NCBI GenBank assembly: GCA_963803845.1
Contig: CAWDNZ010000005.1
Span: 1,860,001-1,924,000 of the forward strand
From: JABDIY01 sp963803845
GTDB taxonomy: Bacteria; Actinomycetota; Acidimicrobiia; Acidimicrobiales; SZUA-35
Direction of reading: 5' to 3'
DNA length: 64,000 nt
Each line of letters starts with the position of its first letter. The first letter of the stretch is position 1. The notes under the pieces are model-generated. The model had not been told where the DNA came from and searched no databases. It was given only the letters and a program-made list of their open reading frames with translations. A program made the translations under genes and the position numbers. Of this stretch, positions 33,806-42,427 are shown piece by piece.

Positions 33806-34882
33806 ATGCGGTGTGTGGCCAGTCTGGGAATCGCCAGCGCACTCCTGCTCGCTGCGTGTTCGGCAGAGAATCAGGCGATTCGGCCTGAGGTCCAGCCGGT
33901 ACCAACTCCTGCAACGACGGCGTCGGTCTCCGTGCCGCCGACCTCAGACGGCGTCACGACGTCGACTTCACCAGAGCAACTACGTGGAACCTTCGAGCCG
34001 CGTTCAAACGTTGCTGAGCCGGAAGGCCTCCCACAGTTTCTGGTGGCGCTGCGTGAGGGCGGTGCGGTCGTGGAGATCGAGACGCAAACGGGACGAGAGG
34101 TTCGCGTCCTAATTCCGGCTCCGACCGTTCTCGCGGCCGAGGACGAACTGGACGGCAATTCGATCGGAGCGGTCTGGTGGCATCGAGAAAGCGGTCGCAT
34201 GATTGTCGAGGATGGTCCCGAGCCTGCATCCGGAAACATCTGGCATCTACCAATCGGTGCCGACTTCGAACTCGCCCGCACCCTCAGCTTCAACGACGCT
34301 CAGGGCTTTCGCTACGGCGGGGGCTGGCAGGCCGAGATCAGCCCTAATGGCGACTACGTGCTGCACACCGGCTACTTCGCATCAATCCTTCGCAACGGCG
34401 TTCCGGAGACCAGCTCGATTGATGTTTCCCGCCCCGGGGACTCCGGCAGTTCGTTCTATTTCACGCCGACTTGGCTACGCGATCGAAATGGCGTGGCGTT
34501 CGTGGTTGAAACATTCGTTGACGAACCCGAAGTCGTCGAACTAGACGTCGTCGAACTCGACAGCCGCGGTGCGGTCGTCGAACGGCGGTCTCTCCCTCTC
34601 GAGCACCGCGTGGCCGGTCTAGCCGTTCGGTCCGACGGCGCCATTCTGATCCTCGCCGACGAGGGCGACCAAAGGCGTTTGGACGGTAGCGAGGTGACCG
34701 TCGTCGATCCGGACAGCTTCGAAACGATTGCGGAATTCGAGCTCGAGCCTGGGTCCGGGTCGATGGGCTATGACCCGACAGGCACGTTCCTGCTGTATGT
34801 GGATGGGAACGGCGGCATCCGGTGGCAGGGAAGGGGACAGTCGGGCCTGATCGCCAGCGGGTTCACGCACGCCGACTGGTAG
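33806..34882 (+). CDS. Lipoprotein, putative beta-propeller
   Basis: A 358-residue predicted lipoprotein. MRCVASLGIASALLLAACSA has a short basic start, a hydrophobic core and the lipobox LLAAC. A Thr/Ser/Pro-rich linker precedes a domain with propeller-like features (VEIETQTGREVRVL, AEISPNGDYVLHTGYF, GYDPTGTFLLYVDGNG). No catalytic motif is seen. Its overall design resembles the lipoprotein at 30601, but I cannot claim close homology. It is flanked on both sides by R2 palindromic repeats. Confidence 0.72.
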   Translation: MRCVASLGIASALLLAACSAENQAIRPEVQPVPTPATTASVSVPPTSDGVTTSTSPEQLRGTFEPRSNVAEPEGLPQFLVALREGGAVVEIETQTGREVRVLIPAPTVLAAEDELDGNSIGAVWWHRESGRMIVEDGPEPASGNIWHLPIGADFELARTLSFNDAQGFRYGGGWQAEISPNGDYVLHTGYFASILRNGVPETSSIDVSRPGDSGSSFYFTPTWLRDRNGVAFVVETFVDEPEVVELDVVELDSRGAVVERRSLPLEHRVAGLAVRSDGAILILADEGDQRRLDGSEVTVVDPDSFETIAEFELEPGSGSMGYDPTGTFLLYVDGNGGIRWQGRGQSGLIASGFTHADW

Positions 34883-34896
34883 GACCAAACGCTGAG

Positions 34897-34977
34897 CGAA
34901 ATTTCTGCTGGAGGCGACAATTCGCGGAAATTTCTGCTGTATCCGACACCCCGTGTCACCCCCAGCAGAAATTTCGG
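34897..34977. repeat. Palindromic repeat R2, copy b
   Basis: GAAATTTCTGCTG occurs at 34898-34910 and 34927-34939, and its exact inverse CAGCAGAAATTTC at 34963-34975. The last two form a 13-bp perfect stem, inside which GACAC (34945-34949) pairs with GTGTC (34953-34957). It lies between convergent genes and could also act as a terminator for both. Confidence 0.8.
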
Positions 34978-34991
34978 TGGGTGGTGGGGCG

Positions 34992-35969
34992 TTAGGGGCG
35001 TCGGGACTTGATTTCTTCGATGACCGCAGGAAGGATCTTGTGAAGGTCGCCCTCCACGAAGTAGTCCGCCTTCGCCACCATATTCGCCTCGGGGTCGGTG
35101 TTGATCGCCAAGATCTTCTTGCTCGCCATCGCTCCCACCCAATGCTGAATGGCGCCACTGATTCCGCTGGCTACATACAGCTCGGGTGCAATCCGGGTGC
35201 CGGTCTGGCCAACTTGATCGCGGTGAGGGCGCCAACCGTTGTTGGTGACCGCCCGGGAACAACCCACTCGGCCGCCCATCAGCTGTGCTAACTCCTCCAG
35301 CGGCGCAAAGGCCTCAGCGGACCCAACACCACGACCGCCACCGAAAACGATCGGAGCGGTTGCCAGCGTCACCCCGGCCTCGGCCATCTCCCGACCAACA
35401 CACACCGTGCGAGCCAACGAAGAGTCAAGATCGGGTTCGAAGGTGTCGGTTTCGGCGGGATCACCGTCGGTTGGCGATGCTTCAACGGCGTGATGAGCGA
35501 TGGAAACAATGCTCAGATCGGCTCGTAGGCTGGCCTCTTCGAGCAGCGAACCGCCCCATTGGACCCGGACGATCTCGGCTCCATCTGGATCGCCGATCTC
35601 CTCGCTGAAGATGACGCAATTAGCGACGAAGGGAAGGTCAAGTCGAGCCGCCGCCTGGGCGAGGACCTCGTTGCCCTTCGATGTTCCGCACGCCACAACG
35701 GTGTTCGCTGAGACCTCCTCGATCGCTTCAACAAGGGTCTGCCCCCAGGCTTCGGGGCCAAAGTCGGTGAGGATCTCGTGCTGTGCCTGCAATACGTGTC
35801 CAGCGCCGTAAGAACCCAGTAGTTCAGCTGCGGCGTCGAGATCAACTGTGTCGCCGCAGAGCAAGACGTGGATATCTCCGCTCAGGGCCAACGCAGCGGT
35901 CACTGCTTCCAGGGTTGCGGGAGCGATCTTGCCGCCGTCGATCTCGGCGAGGACGAGTACGTCGTTCAT
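34992..35969 (-). CDS. etfA: Electron transfer flavoprotein alpha subunit
   Basis: A 325-residue EtfA. The FAD-binding C-terminal domain shows VFGGGRGVGS, GQTGTRIAPELYVASGISGAIQH-type residues and AINTDPEANM. Together with EtfB it accepts electrons from FAD dehydrogenases and passes them to ETF-quinone oxidoreductase. Its start overlaps the etfB stop (TGATG). In this window the most likely donors are the two dimethylglycine/sarcosine-dehydrogenase-like enzymes at 37237 and 46356. Confidence 0.96.
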   Translation of the reverse strand: MNDVLVLAEIDGGKIAPATLEAVTAALALSGDIHVLLCGDTVDLDAAAELLGSYGAGHVLQAQHEILTDFGPEAWGQTLVEAIEEVSANTVVACGTSKGNEVLAQAAARLDLPFVANCVIFSEEIGDPDGAEIVRVQWGGSLLEEASLRADLSIVSIAHHAVEASPTDGDPAETDTFEPDLDSSLARTVCVGREMAEAGVTLATAPIVFGGGRGVGSAEAFAPLEELAQLMGGRVGCSRAVTNNGWRPHRDQVGQTGTRIAPELYVASGISGAIQHWVGAMASKKILAINTDPEANMVAKADYFVEGDLHKILPAVIEEIKSRRP

Positions 35970-36745
35970 CAGAGAAGCCCCAATTCGTCGAAGAGATCAA
36001 CAATTGCCGGGGCGGCTTCGACGCCCGAACCCAGCTTCACCGTGTTGGACTCTTGCACCGGTGGTTGCACCAGCTTCACGCGGCCCTGCCCTCCTACGTC
36101 GCCTTCGGCCTCGAACACCCGAACGCCTACCTTCTTGGAAGCCAGACGGCCCCGCATGGTGGGATAGCGGGGCAGGTTCAACCCCTCCTTCACGCCCATG
36201 ACGGCGGGCAACGGAACGTTGTAGACCTCGAAACCGCCATCGATTTCGCGTTTGGCGGTGGCGGTGCCGGCATGCAGATCCGGCTCGATGCCCTTTATCG
36301 CATTGACCATCGGGCGCCCGAGCGCGTGCGCCACCCGGACACCAACCTGAAATCCGCCGGAGTCGGCCGATTCGTTACCGAAGAGGATCATGTCGAAGGG
36401 ACCGTCCTCACCCTCGAGCGTCTGAATAGCGGAGGCAATGGCCCGGGCCGTCCGCTGGGGATCCCATGGTGACCCATCAGTCGAAAGCAGAACGGCGTTC
36501 TGGACACCGAGCGAAGCGGCATAACGCAACTGCTCTTCGGCCTCGGGCTGGCCCAAGGTCAACACGGTGGCCTCTCCCCCGAGGCGCTCCACCATCTGTA
36601 CTGCCTCTTCCACCGCACATTCCTCGTGCGGTGACATGGCGAATCCGAGGTGGGCCGAATCAACGTCCTGACCGTCGGCGGTGATATTGATCTTGGCACC
36701 GGGTGCGGGCACCCTCTTCACACAACACAGCACTCGCATAGTCAT
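35969..36745 (-). CDS. etfB: Electron transfer flavoprotein beta subunit
   Basis: A 258-residue EtfB. It opens MRVLCCVKRVPAPG and contains SPHEECAVEEAVQ and FGNESADSGGFQVG (nucleotide-binding loop, AMP site). The TATMRGRLASKK-like segment near the end corresponds to the conserved EtfB recognition region. ATG 36745 and 36739 are both possible. It lies downstream of a FAD/GcvT dehydrogenase on the same strand, separated by the R3 repeat array, which may hold its promoter. Confidence 0.96.
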   Translation of the reverse strand: MTMRVLCCVKRVPAPGAKINITADGQDVDSAHLGFAMSPHEECAVEEAVQMVERLGGEATVLTLGQPEAEEQLRYAASLGVQNAVLLSTDGSPWDPQRTARAIASAIQTLEGEDGPFDMILFGNESADSGGFQVGVRVAHALGRPMVNAIKGIEPDLHAGTATAKREIDGGFEVYNVPLPAVMGVKEGLNLPRYPTMRGRLASKKVGVRVFEAEGDVGGQGRVKLVQPPVQESNTVKLGSGVEAAPAIVDLFDELGLL

Positions 36746-36774
36746 CGAGCCTTACTTGGGGAGAGCTGTGCCTC

Positions 36775-37197
36775 AAGTGATTGCGCGAACCCAGGCAGCC
36801 TGTGCTGTCCCTCCGGGGGCCGTTCAAACGCCACGGAGGCTCCGCCTCCGGGCGACACACCAACCCCTCGGTTTCGCTCGCCTCCACGGGCAGCAACGCC
36901 CTCGCCAACGCGCTGTGCCCCAAATGACTGCGCGAACCCACGAAGCCTGTGCTGTCCCTCCGGGGGCCGTTCAAACGCCACGGAGGCTCCGCCTCCGGGC
37001 GACACACCAACCCCTCGGATCCACTCGGCCCCTCGGGCAGCAACGCCCTCGCCAACGCGCAGGATCCAAAGTGATTGCGCGAACCCAGGCAGCCTGTGCC
37101 GTCCCTCCGGGGGCCGTTCAAACGCCACGGAGGCTCCGCCTCCGGGCGACACACCAACCCCTCGGATCCACTCGGCCCCTCGGGCAGCAACGCCCTC
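36775..37197. repeat. Tandem 147-bp repeat R3, three copies
   Basis: Copies begin at 36775, 36922 and 37069 (exactly 147 bp apart); the last is truncated. Each contains CTCCGGGGGCCGTTCAAACG and a hairpin CGGAGGC-TCC-GCCTCCG. Because 147 is a multiple of three, repetitive open frames appear on both strands, but they show no family resemblance and I do not call them genes. The array fills the gap between the dehydrogenase stop (37237) and etfB. Confidence 0.92.
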
Positions 37198-37236
37198 ACT
37201 TACCCAATTTGGCCCTCGCTTACTCAGCAACGCAGA

Positions 37237-39768
37237 TCAGCCCTTCAGCCTTGAGTCGTCGGAATCGAAGACGCTGCCTTCGATTGCGGCCACCTTGATT
37301 GGGAACAGTTCGTTCATGTACATCACCTTGAAGTCGGCACCGACCTCGGCCATTTCGGCGGGCAGATAGCCGAGGAGGAGGTGCTTGCCGACGCTGGGGC
37401 CGGGCCCGGCGGTGCAGACCCGGGACACGCGGCCGTGGCTGTCTACGATGCGCTCTCCGTCGACGGTCATGATGGGCTCATTCCCACCCTGCATGTAGCG
37501 TTTGCGACCCTGGCTGTCGGTGTTGTCCTCCACGGTGAAGGTGCACATCTTGGCAATCGGGCCGGCTTCTCGGGCCTTGAGGTAGGCCGCTTTACCGATG
37601 AAGTCAGCAGCCTTTACCATGGGCCGCGCCAGACCAGCTTCCACAGGTGAGTACTCGCTCTCGAGTTCGGCTCCCATGAGACGGTAACCCTTCTCGAGAC
37701 GGCCGGAGGTGCCATACACACCGCCACCGGTGGGACGAAGACCATGCTCAGCGCCAGCTTCCATCAGGGCATCCCAGAGCGCGGGGCCGTTGTCCCAAGC
37801 GGTGTAGATCTCCCAGCCGGTGTCGCCAACGTAGGAGATTCGGAAGAGCGTGGCCTTGATCGGACCACTGGCGGTCTGGAGTTCCACGTTGCGTAGCGAA
37901 CCATACGGCGAGCCTTCTTGGCTCAAGTCGTGATCGGTGAGCGCTCCTACCACCGCAGGAGCATTGGGCCCCCAGACACCGAGGGTGGTGGTCTCCAGAG
38001 TGATGTCCTTGAAGATCACTCCGGTCTCGGGCATGTGCTTTTTGATCCAGAACGAATCACGGCCGCCGTCAAAAACACCGGTGACGATTTGAACGGTGTC
38101 TTCCGCGGTGCGCATCATCGTGAGGTCGGAGTGGAACCCTCCGTCGGGTGTGAGCCAGGGGGTGTAAACGCTGGAGCCAACCGGCTTGTCCACCTTGTTG
38201 ACCGCCAGGTACTCGGCGTAGGCGACAGCACCCGGGCCGCTCAGCTCATAGACCTGGAAGGCCGAAAGGTCCACCATGCCGGCATTCTCGCGGAGATTGA
38301 GATGCTCACCCATCGTGATGGGACTCCACCAGCGGTTGTCCCACTCGGTGTCGCGTTCGCTGAGGCCATAGCGCTCTACGAGGTCGGCGTTGGAGTTGTA
38401 CCACTGCGGGCGTTCCCAGGTGCGGGCGCTGAAGAACTCGGCGCCCAAGGCTTCCTGCCGGCTGAAGTACGGGCTGACCTGGAGGTTGCGCCGACCCTCC
38501 CACTGCTCGGAGGGATGCACGATCCCGTAGGTCTTGTTGAAGTGCTCCTCGGCGCGGGCCCAAATATGCTCGTCGCTCTTCTCCTGCTCATAGAAACGGG
38601 CGATGTCTGAGGCGTGGGCGTCGATGACTCGCGGGTATCCGTAGGTCATCCACTCCGCAACCACTTGGGCCATACCGGGACCTTCCTTTACCCAAACTGC
38701 GGATGCGGCCCACAGGTTTCGGACTTCGGGAATCTCACCGAGGCACGGCATGGCGTCGGGGGTGAGGCTGAGGAGCCCGTTGATTGCGTACTTGATCTCG
38801 GCATCGCCGAGCATGTCCATCAACTCGATGGCTTCCTCCATCTGCTGATCGAAATCGTCAGGGGTGAATGGCATCTCGGTGGGGCTGAGGGCGGCTTCTT
38901 CGTTGGACGGAATCTCATCCGGGTGGTGCAGGATGGGGCGATGGGCGTAGGACCCGACCTCCATGGAGCCCGACGACTGCCGCTCGTAGCAGAAGGTGTC
39001 CATATCGCGGACGATCGGGAAGCCGATCTCGTTGTTGGTTTCGGCCAAAATATCCATGGGCCCGACGTCAGCCATCTGGTGAACGGCCGGAACCAGCGGG
39101 ATATAGGCACCGGCCAGGTTGGCGGTCTGGTTGCTCCAGCAGCCGGTGGCGATCACCACCGTCTCGGCCATGATCGTTCCCTTGTCTGTCACCACACCGG
39201 TGATCTTCTTCTGGCCGGGAACGTGGCTGTCCTCGGTGAGCAGGTCGGTGACCATGGTGTTGGCGAAAACGCTGAGGTTGCCGGCCTCCTGGGCCTTCTT
39301 GCGCATCTGCGTGCCGGTTTCCAATGAGTCAACAACCGAAACCGTTGGGCAGTAGAAGCCGCCCAGGATCACGTCGTCATTGATGAAAGGAACGAGTTCC
39401 TTCACCTGTGCAGGAGTGAGAAGGTGGGCCTCGACGCCCCATGCCATCGCACTGGTCATGCGACGGTTGAACTCAGCCATGCGCTCTTCGGACCGGGCAA
39501 CCTCGATGCCGCCGCTGTCGACGCTCAGTTTGAGATCGCGATACTGGTTGGCGCTCTGAACGCCGAGGAGCGCCATCTCCTTATTGTGGTCAACCGGGAA
39601 GATGAAGTTGGAAGCGTGACCGGTAGAGCCGCCGGGGTTGGGCAGCGGGCCTTTGTCGATCAGGACAATGTCGGTCCAACCGAGGTCAGAAAGGTGACCC
39701 ACCAGACAGTTGCCGACGATGCCGGCCCCGATGACTACGACCTTGGCGGTAGAGGGGAAATCGCTCAC
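37237..39768 (-). CDS. Dimethylglycine/sarcosine-dehydrogenase-like FAD oxidoreductase with GcvT domain
   Basis: An 843-residue protein. The N-terminal DAO-type FAD domain has VVVIGAGIVGNCLVGHLSDLG and GSTGHASNF, whose His is in the place used for covalent FAD in the family. From about residue 430 there is a THF-binding aminomethyltransferase (GcvT) domain with MVDLSAFQVYELSGPGA, FRISYVGDTGWEIY and GLRPTGGGVYGTSGRLEKG. Such enzymes oxidise N-methyl groups and load the carbon onto THF as methylene-THF, with electrons leaving through ETF. The exact substrate is not fixed by these motifs. It is divergent from a GntR regulator and followed by etfBA. Confidence 0.9.
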   Translation of the reverse strand: MSDFPSTAKVVVIGAGIVGNCLVGHLSDLGWTDIVLIDKGPLPNPGGSTGHASNFIFPVDHNKEMALLGVQSANQYRDLKLSVDSGGIEVARSEERMAEFNRRMTSAMAWGVEAHLLTPAQVKELVPFINDDVILGGFYCPTVSVVDSLETGTQMRKKAQEAGNLSVFANTMVTDLLTEDSHVPGQKKITGVVTDKGTIMAETVVIATGCWSNQTANLAGAYIPLVPAVHQMADVGPMDILAETNNEIGFPIVRDMDTFCYERQSSGSMEVGSYAHRPILHHPDEIPSNEEAALSPTEMPFTPDDFDQQMEEAIELMDMLGDAEIKYAINGLLSLTPDAMPCLGEIPEVRNLWAASAVWVKEGPGMAQVVAEWMTYGYPRVIDAHASDIARFYEQEKSDEHIWARAEEHFNKTYGIVHPSEQWEGRRNLQVSPYFSRQEALGAEFFSARTWERPQWYNSNADLVERYGLSERDTEWDNRWWSPITMGEHLNLRENAGMVDLSAFQVYELSGPGAVAYAEYLAVNKVDKPVGSSVYTPWLTPDGGFHSDLTMMRTAEDTVQIVTGVFDGGRDSFWIKKHMPETGVIFKDITLETTTLGVWGPNAPAVVGALTDHDLSQEGSPYGSLRNVELQTASGPIKATLFRISYVGDTGWEIYTAWDNGPALWDALMEAGAEHGLRPTGGGVYGTSGRLEKGYRLMGAELESEYSPVEAGLARPMVKAADFIGKAAYLKAREAGPIAKMCTFTVEDNTDSQGRKRYMQGGNEPIMTVDGERIVDSHGRVSRVCTAGPGPSVGKHLLLGYLPAEMAEVGADFKVMYMNELFPIKVAAIEGSVFDSDDSRLKG

Positions 39769-39921
39769 GTTGAACCTCGCTGGAGTTGACCTGTTTGTCT
39801 CGGAGAGATATCGGGGTGATATATCAACGACGTATCGGTGGTATCGTAGGGCGGACGCCAGAGCGAACGCAACTGCAAGTCCTCTAAAAAGCCACTCTCT
39901 TCGAGAAGTACCTTCCCACTC
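39769..39921. promoter_or_regulatory. Divergent promoter/operator region between the dehydrogenase and gntR
   Basis: A 153-bp gap. It contains the AT-rich island GATATCGGGGTGATATATC (39807-39825), including the perfect dyad GATATATC, followed by CGTATCGGTGGTATCG. In an otherwise GC-rich region between a GntR regulator and a catabolic gene, this is the obvious place for an autoregulatory operator; the site itself is unproven. Confidence 0.5.
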
Positions 39922-40578
39922 ATGTCAGCACAGAACTCCCTTGCCGAGCAGGCATATCAACAGATCCGCTCGCAGATCGTCCGGCTCACACTCGCCCCGG
40001 GTGATGTCTTGAAAGAAGATGCGCTTCAGGAACAGTTGAAGATCGGCCGCACCCCCATTCGGGAGGCGTTACAGCGCCTTGCCCGAGAGCACTTTGTGAA
40101 CATCATCCCCCGGCGGGGAATGATCGTGGCCGGCATTGAGGTAGAGGAGCTTGCTCTCCTCTTCGAGACTCGCACGGTGCTCGAGCCCTATGCCGCCCGC
40201 CTGGCGGCCGCACGAGGGAACGCAACACACTGGGAGGAAATGGCTGCAGCCATCGCCGGCGCCGCTTCAGCAGACAACGAGGAGCTCATGGCGATCGACC
40301 GCCGCTGCCACGAACTGATGTGGCTCGGCGCTGGCAACCGATTCCTGATCGACACCCTCGACGTGTTGTACGCCCAGAGTGACCGACTGTGGCATCTCTA
40401 CCTGAGTGATGTTGCCGACATGAACGATGCGGTAGATGAACACCGCGAGGTGCTGGACTCGTTACGTTCGGGCGATGGCGAACGATCCGCCAAACTGATG
40501 GAGGCCCACGTCCGCGCCTTCGATTCTCAGATCCGTCAAGCCGTCACCGCCCGCCTGGCCGCTCCCCTGACGGCCTGA
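39922..40578 (+). CDS. GntR/FadR-family transcriptional regulator (FCD domain)
   Basis: A 218-residue regulator. The winged-helix domain covers about residues 8-73 (QIVRLTLAPGDVLKEDAL, GRTPIREALQRLAREHFV). The rest is an FCD effector domain whose Asp/His residues (IDRRCHELMW, DEHREVLDSL, MEAHVRAF) suggest a metal-assisted carboxylate site. It probably controls the divergent dehydrogenase and possibly fhs-metF just downstream, in response to an amine or C1 metabolite. This is inferred from position only. Confidence 0.92.
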   Translation: MSAQNSLAEQAYQQIRSQIVRLTLAPGDVLKEDALQEQLKIGRTPIREALQRLAREHFVNIIPRRGMIVAGIEVEELALLFETRTVLEPYAARLAAARGNATHWEEMAAAIAGAASADNEELMAIDRRCHELMWLGAGNRFLIDTLDVLYAQSDRLWHLYLSDVADMNDAVDEHREVLDSLRSGDGERSAKLMEAHVRAFDSQIRQAVTARLAAPLTA

Positions 40579-40605
40579 TCCCCGACGAGCATGCCTGGCA
40601 ATTCC

Positions 40606-40668
40606 CACAATGCGGTAACTTTCCACATAATGGGAACTTTCCTGCCGCTCTTGTGGCGGCCGCCACAA
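40606..40668. promoter_or_regulatory. Putative control region upstream of fhs
   Basis: Two 19-bp near-direct repeats (CACAATGCGGTAACTTTCC at 40606, CACATAATGGGAACTTTCC at 40624) are followed by a perfect 18-bp palindrome, TTGTGGCGGCCGCCACAA (40651-40668), about 50 bp before the fhs GTG. These are good candidates for regulator binding or for a transcript hairpin ending gntR. Confidence 0.5.
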
Positions 40669-40718
40669 CCCGAACCCTACAGTTAGCCGATCTAACCCAA
40701 CTACGAAAGTGAGCCGTT

Positions 40719-42415
40719 GTGGCCTTCCCTTCGGATCTAGAGATTGCCAAGGGTGCCAAGCTGCGCCCTCTCAATGAGATCGCCGAGGCCTCGGGGATCC
40801 CCATCGAGTATCTCGAGCCGTACGGCTCCGGTGCCGCCAAGATCAAACTGGACGCCATCGACGCAATGGCCGACCGGCCAACCGCCAAGTATGTAGTTGT
40901 CTCCGCCATCACTCCAACGCCGTTGGGCGAAGGTAAGACCACCACCACGGTGGGCTTGGGCCAGGCGTTCCAACACATCGGATCGTCGGCCACCATCGCG
41001 ATTCGCCAGCCTTCCATGGGCCCCACATTCGGGATCAAAGGGGGTGCGGCCGGCGGCGGTTACGCGCAGGTGGTGCCAATGGAGCTCTTCAACCTTCATC
41101 TCACTGGTGACATGCACGCCGTCACTGCGGCGCACAATCTGTGCTCGGCCATGGTGGACGCCCACATCTACCATGGCAACGAAACCGGGCTCGACCTCCA
41201 CAACATCACTTGGCGACGCGTACTTGACGTAAACGACCGAGCGCTCCGCAACATCGTGGTCGGACTGGGCGGCCGGCTCGACGGCATCCCCCGCGAAACC
41301 GGCTTCGACATCACCGCTGCCTCAGAGGTGATGGCCGCGCTTGCGTTGTGCACGGGGCTGCGGGACCTGCGCGAACGCCTGGGGCGGATTGTTATCGGCT
41401 ACACCGGCGAAGGAACACCGGTCACCGCCGAAGACATCGGAGCCGCCGGTTCCATGACGGTCATCCTCACCGAAGCCATCAAACCCAACCTCATGCAGAC
41501 GCTCGAGAACACCGCGGCGCTGGTTCACACCGGTCCGTTCGGCAACATCGCTACCGGCAACTCATCGATCGTGGCTGACCAGATCGGCATCCACATGAAC
41601 GAGTTTCTCCTCACCGAAGCTGGATTCGGGGCCGACATGGGCGCCGAGCGCTTCTTCAACATCAAGTGTCGCTACTCCGGCCTCGCCCCCGACGCCGCAG
41701 TTCTCGTGGCCACCGTGCGCGGCTTGAAGGCTCATTCCGGCAACCACAAGATCGTGGCCGGCCGAGAGCTGCCCGAGGCGTTGCTGGCCGAAAACCCGGA
41801 CGAGGTTCATCAGGGCGGCGACAACCTCCGCAAACAGTTGGAGAACATGCAGGTCCACGGAGTCTCTCCGGTCGTGGCAATCAACGTGTTTCCCGGCGAT
41901 CATGACGCCGACATCAACGCCATCAAAGAGATCGCCGCCGAGTACGGGGCGCGAGTAGCCGTAGCCACGCACTTCTCCGACGGCGGCCGCGGCGCCACCG
42001 AACTGGCCGAAGCCGTTCGCGAGGCGGCCAATGAGCCCTCGGAGTTCAAGCTTCTCTACCCGGCCGAGGCCTCGCTCAAAGACAAGATCCACGCCGTCGC
42101 CACCAAGGTCTACGGCGCCGACGGTGTTGAATACAGCGCACTGGCCGACAAGCAGCTGGCCAGCTACACCGCCGCTGGCTTCGACAACCTGCCCGTGTGC
42201 ATCGCCAAAACCCACCTTTCGATCTCCTCCGATCCCACGAAAAGGGAGCACCGAAAGGCTGGACCCTTCCCGTGCGAGAGGTTCGAGCTTCGGTAGGGGC
42301 CGGATTCATCTATCCTCTATGCGGAGACATGCGCACCATGCCCGGGCTCGGGAAAACCCCTGCCGCCCAGAAAATCGATATCGACGCAAACGGCGAGATC
42401 ATCAACCTCTCTTAA
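40719..42415 (+). CDS. fhs: Formate-tetrahydrofolate ligase, with a -1 frameshift near the 3' end
   Basis: Formyl-THF synthetase, about 565 residues when the frame is corrected. Conserved segments are SAITPTPLGEGKTTTT (ATP loop), RQPSMGPTFGIKGGAAGGGY, GNIATGNSSIVAD and LPVCIAKTHLSISSDPTK. At the A-run 42240-42243 the frame breaks: as given it ends at 42296, but reading one base back continues perfectly as KGAPKGWTLPVREVRASVGAG and on to DMRTMPGLGKTPAAQKID, stopping at 42415. A missing A in the homopolymer explains this, whether as an assembly error or a true mutation. The start is GTG 40719. The enzyme interconverts formate plus ATP and formyl-THF. Confidence 0.93.
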
Positions 42416-42427
42416 CTAGGTAAACCA

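Noticed and set aside
36775..37197. CRISPR array
   Set aside because: The repeats are 147 bp, contiguous and without unique spacers; no cas genes are present.
36660..37299. Repetitive open frames on both strands through the 147-bp repeats
   Set aside because: They exist only because the unit length is a multiple of three; no start signals or family similarity, and the DNA repeat explains the pattern.
42237..42250. Programmed -1 ribosomal frameshift in fhs
   Set aside because: ACG AAA AGG is not a good slippery heptamer (the P-site AAA would re-pair to GAA), and a missing base in the A-run is simpler. No known need for two Fhs forms.
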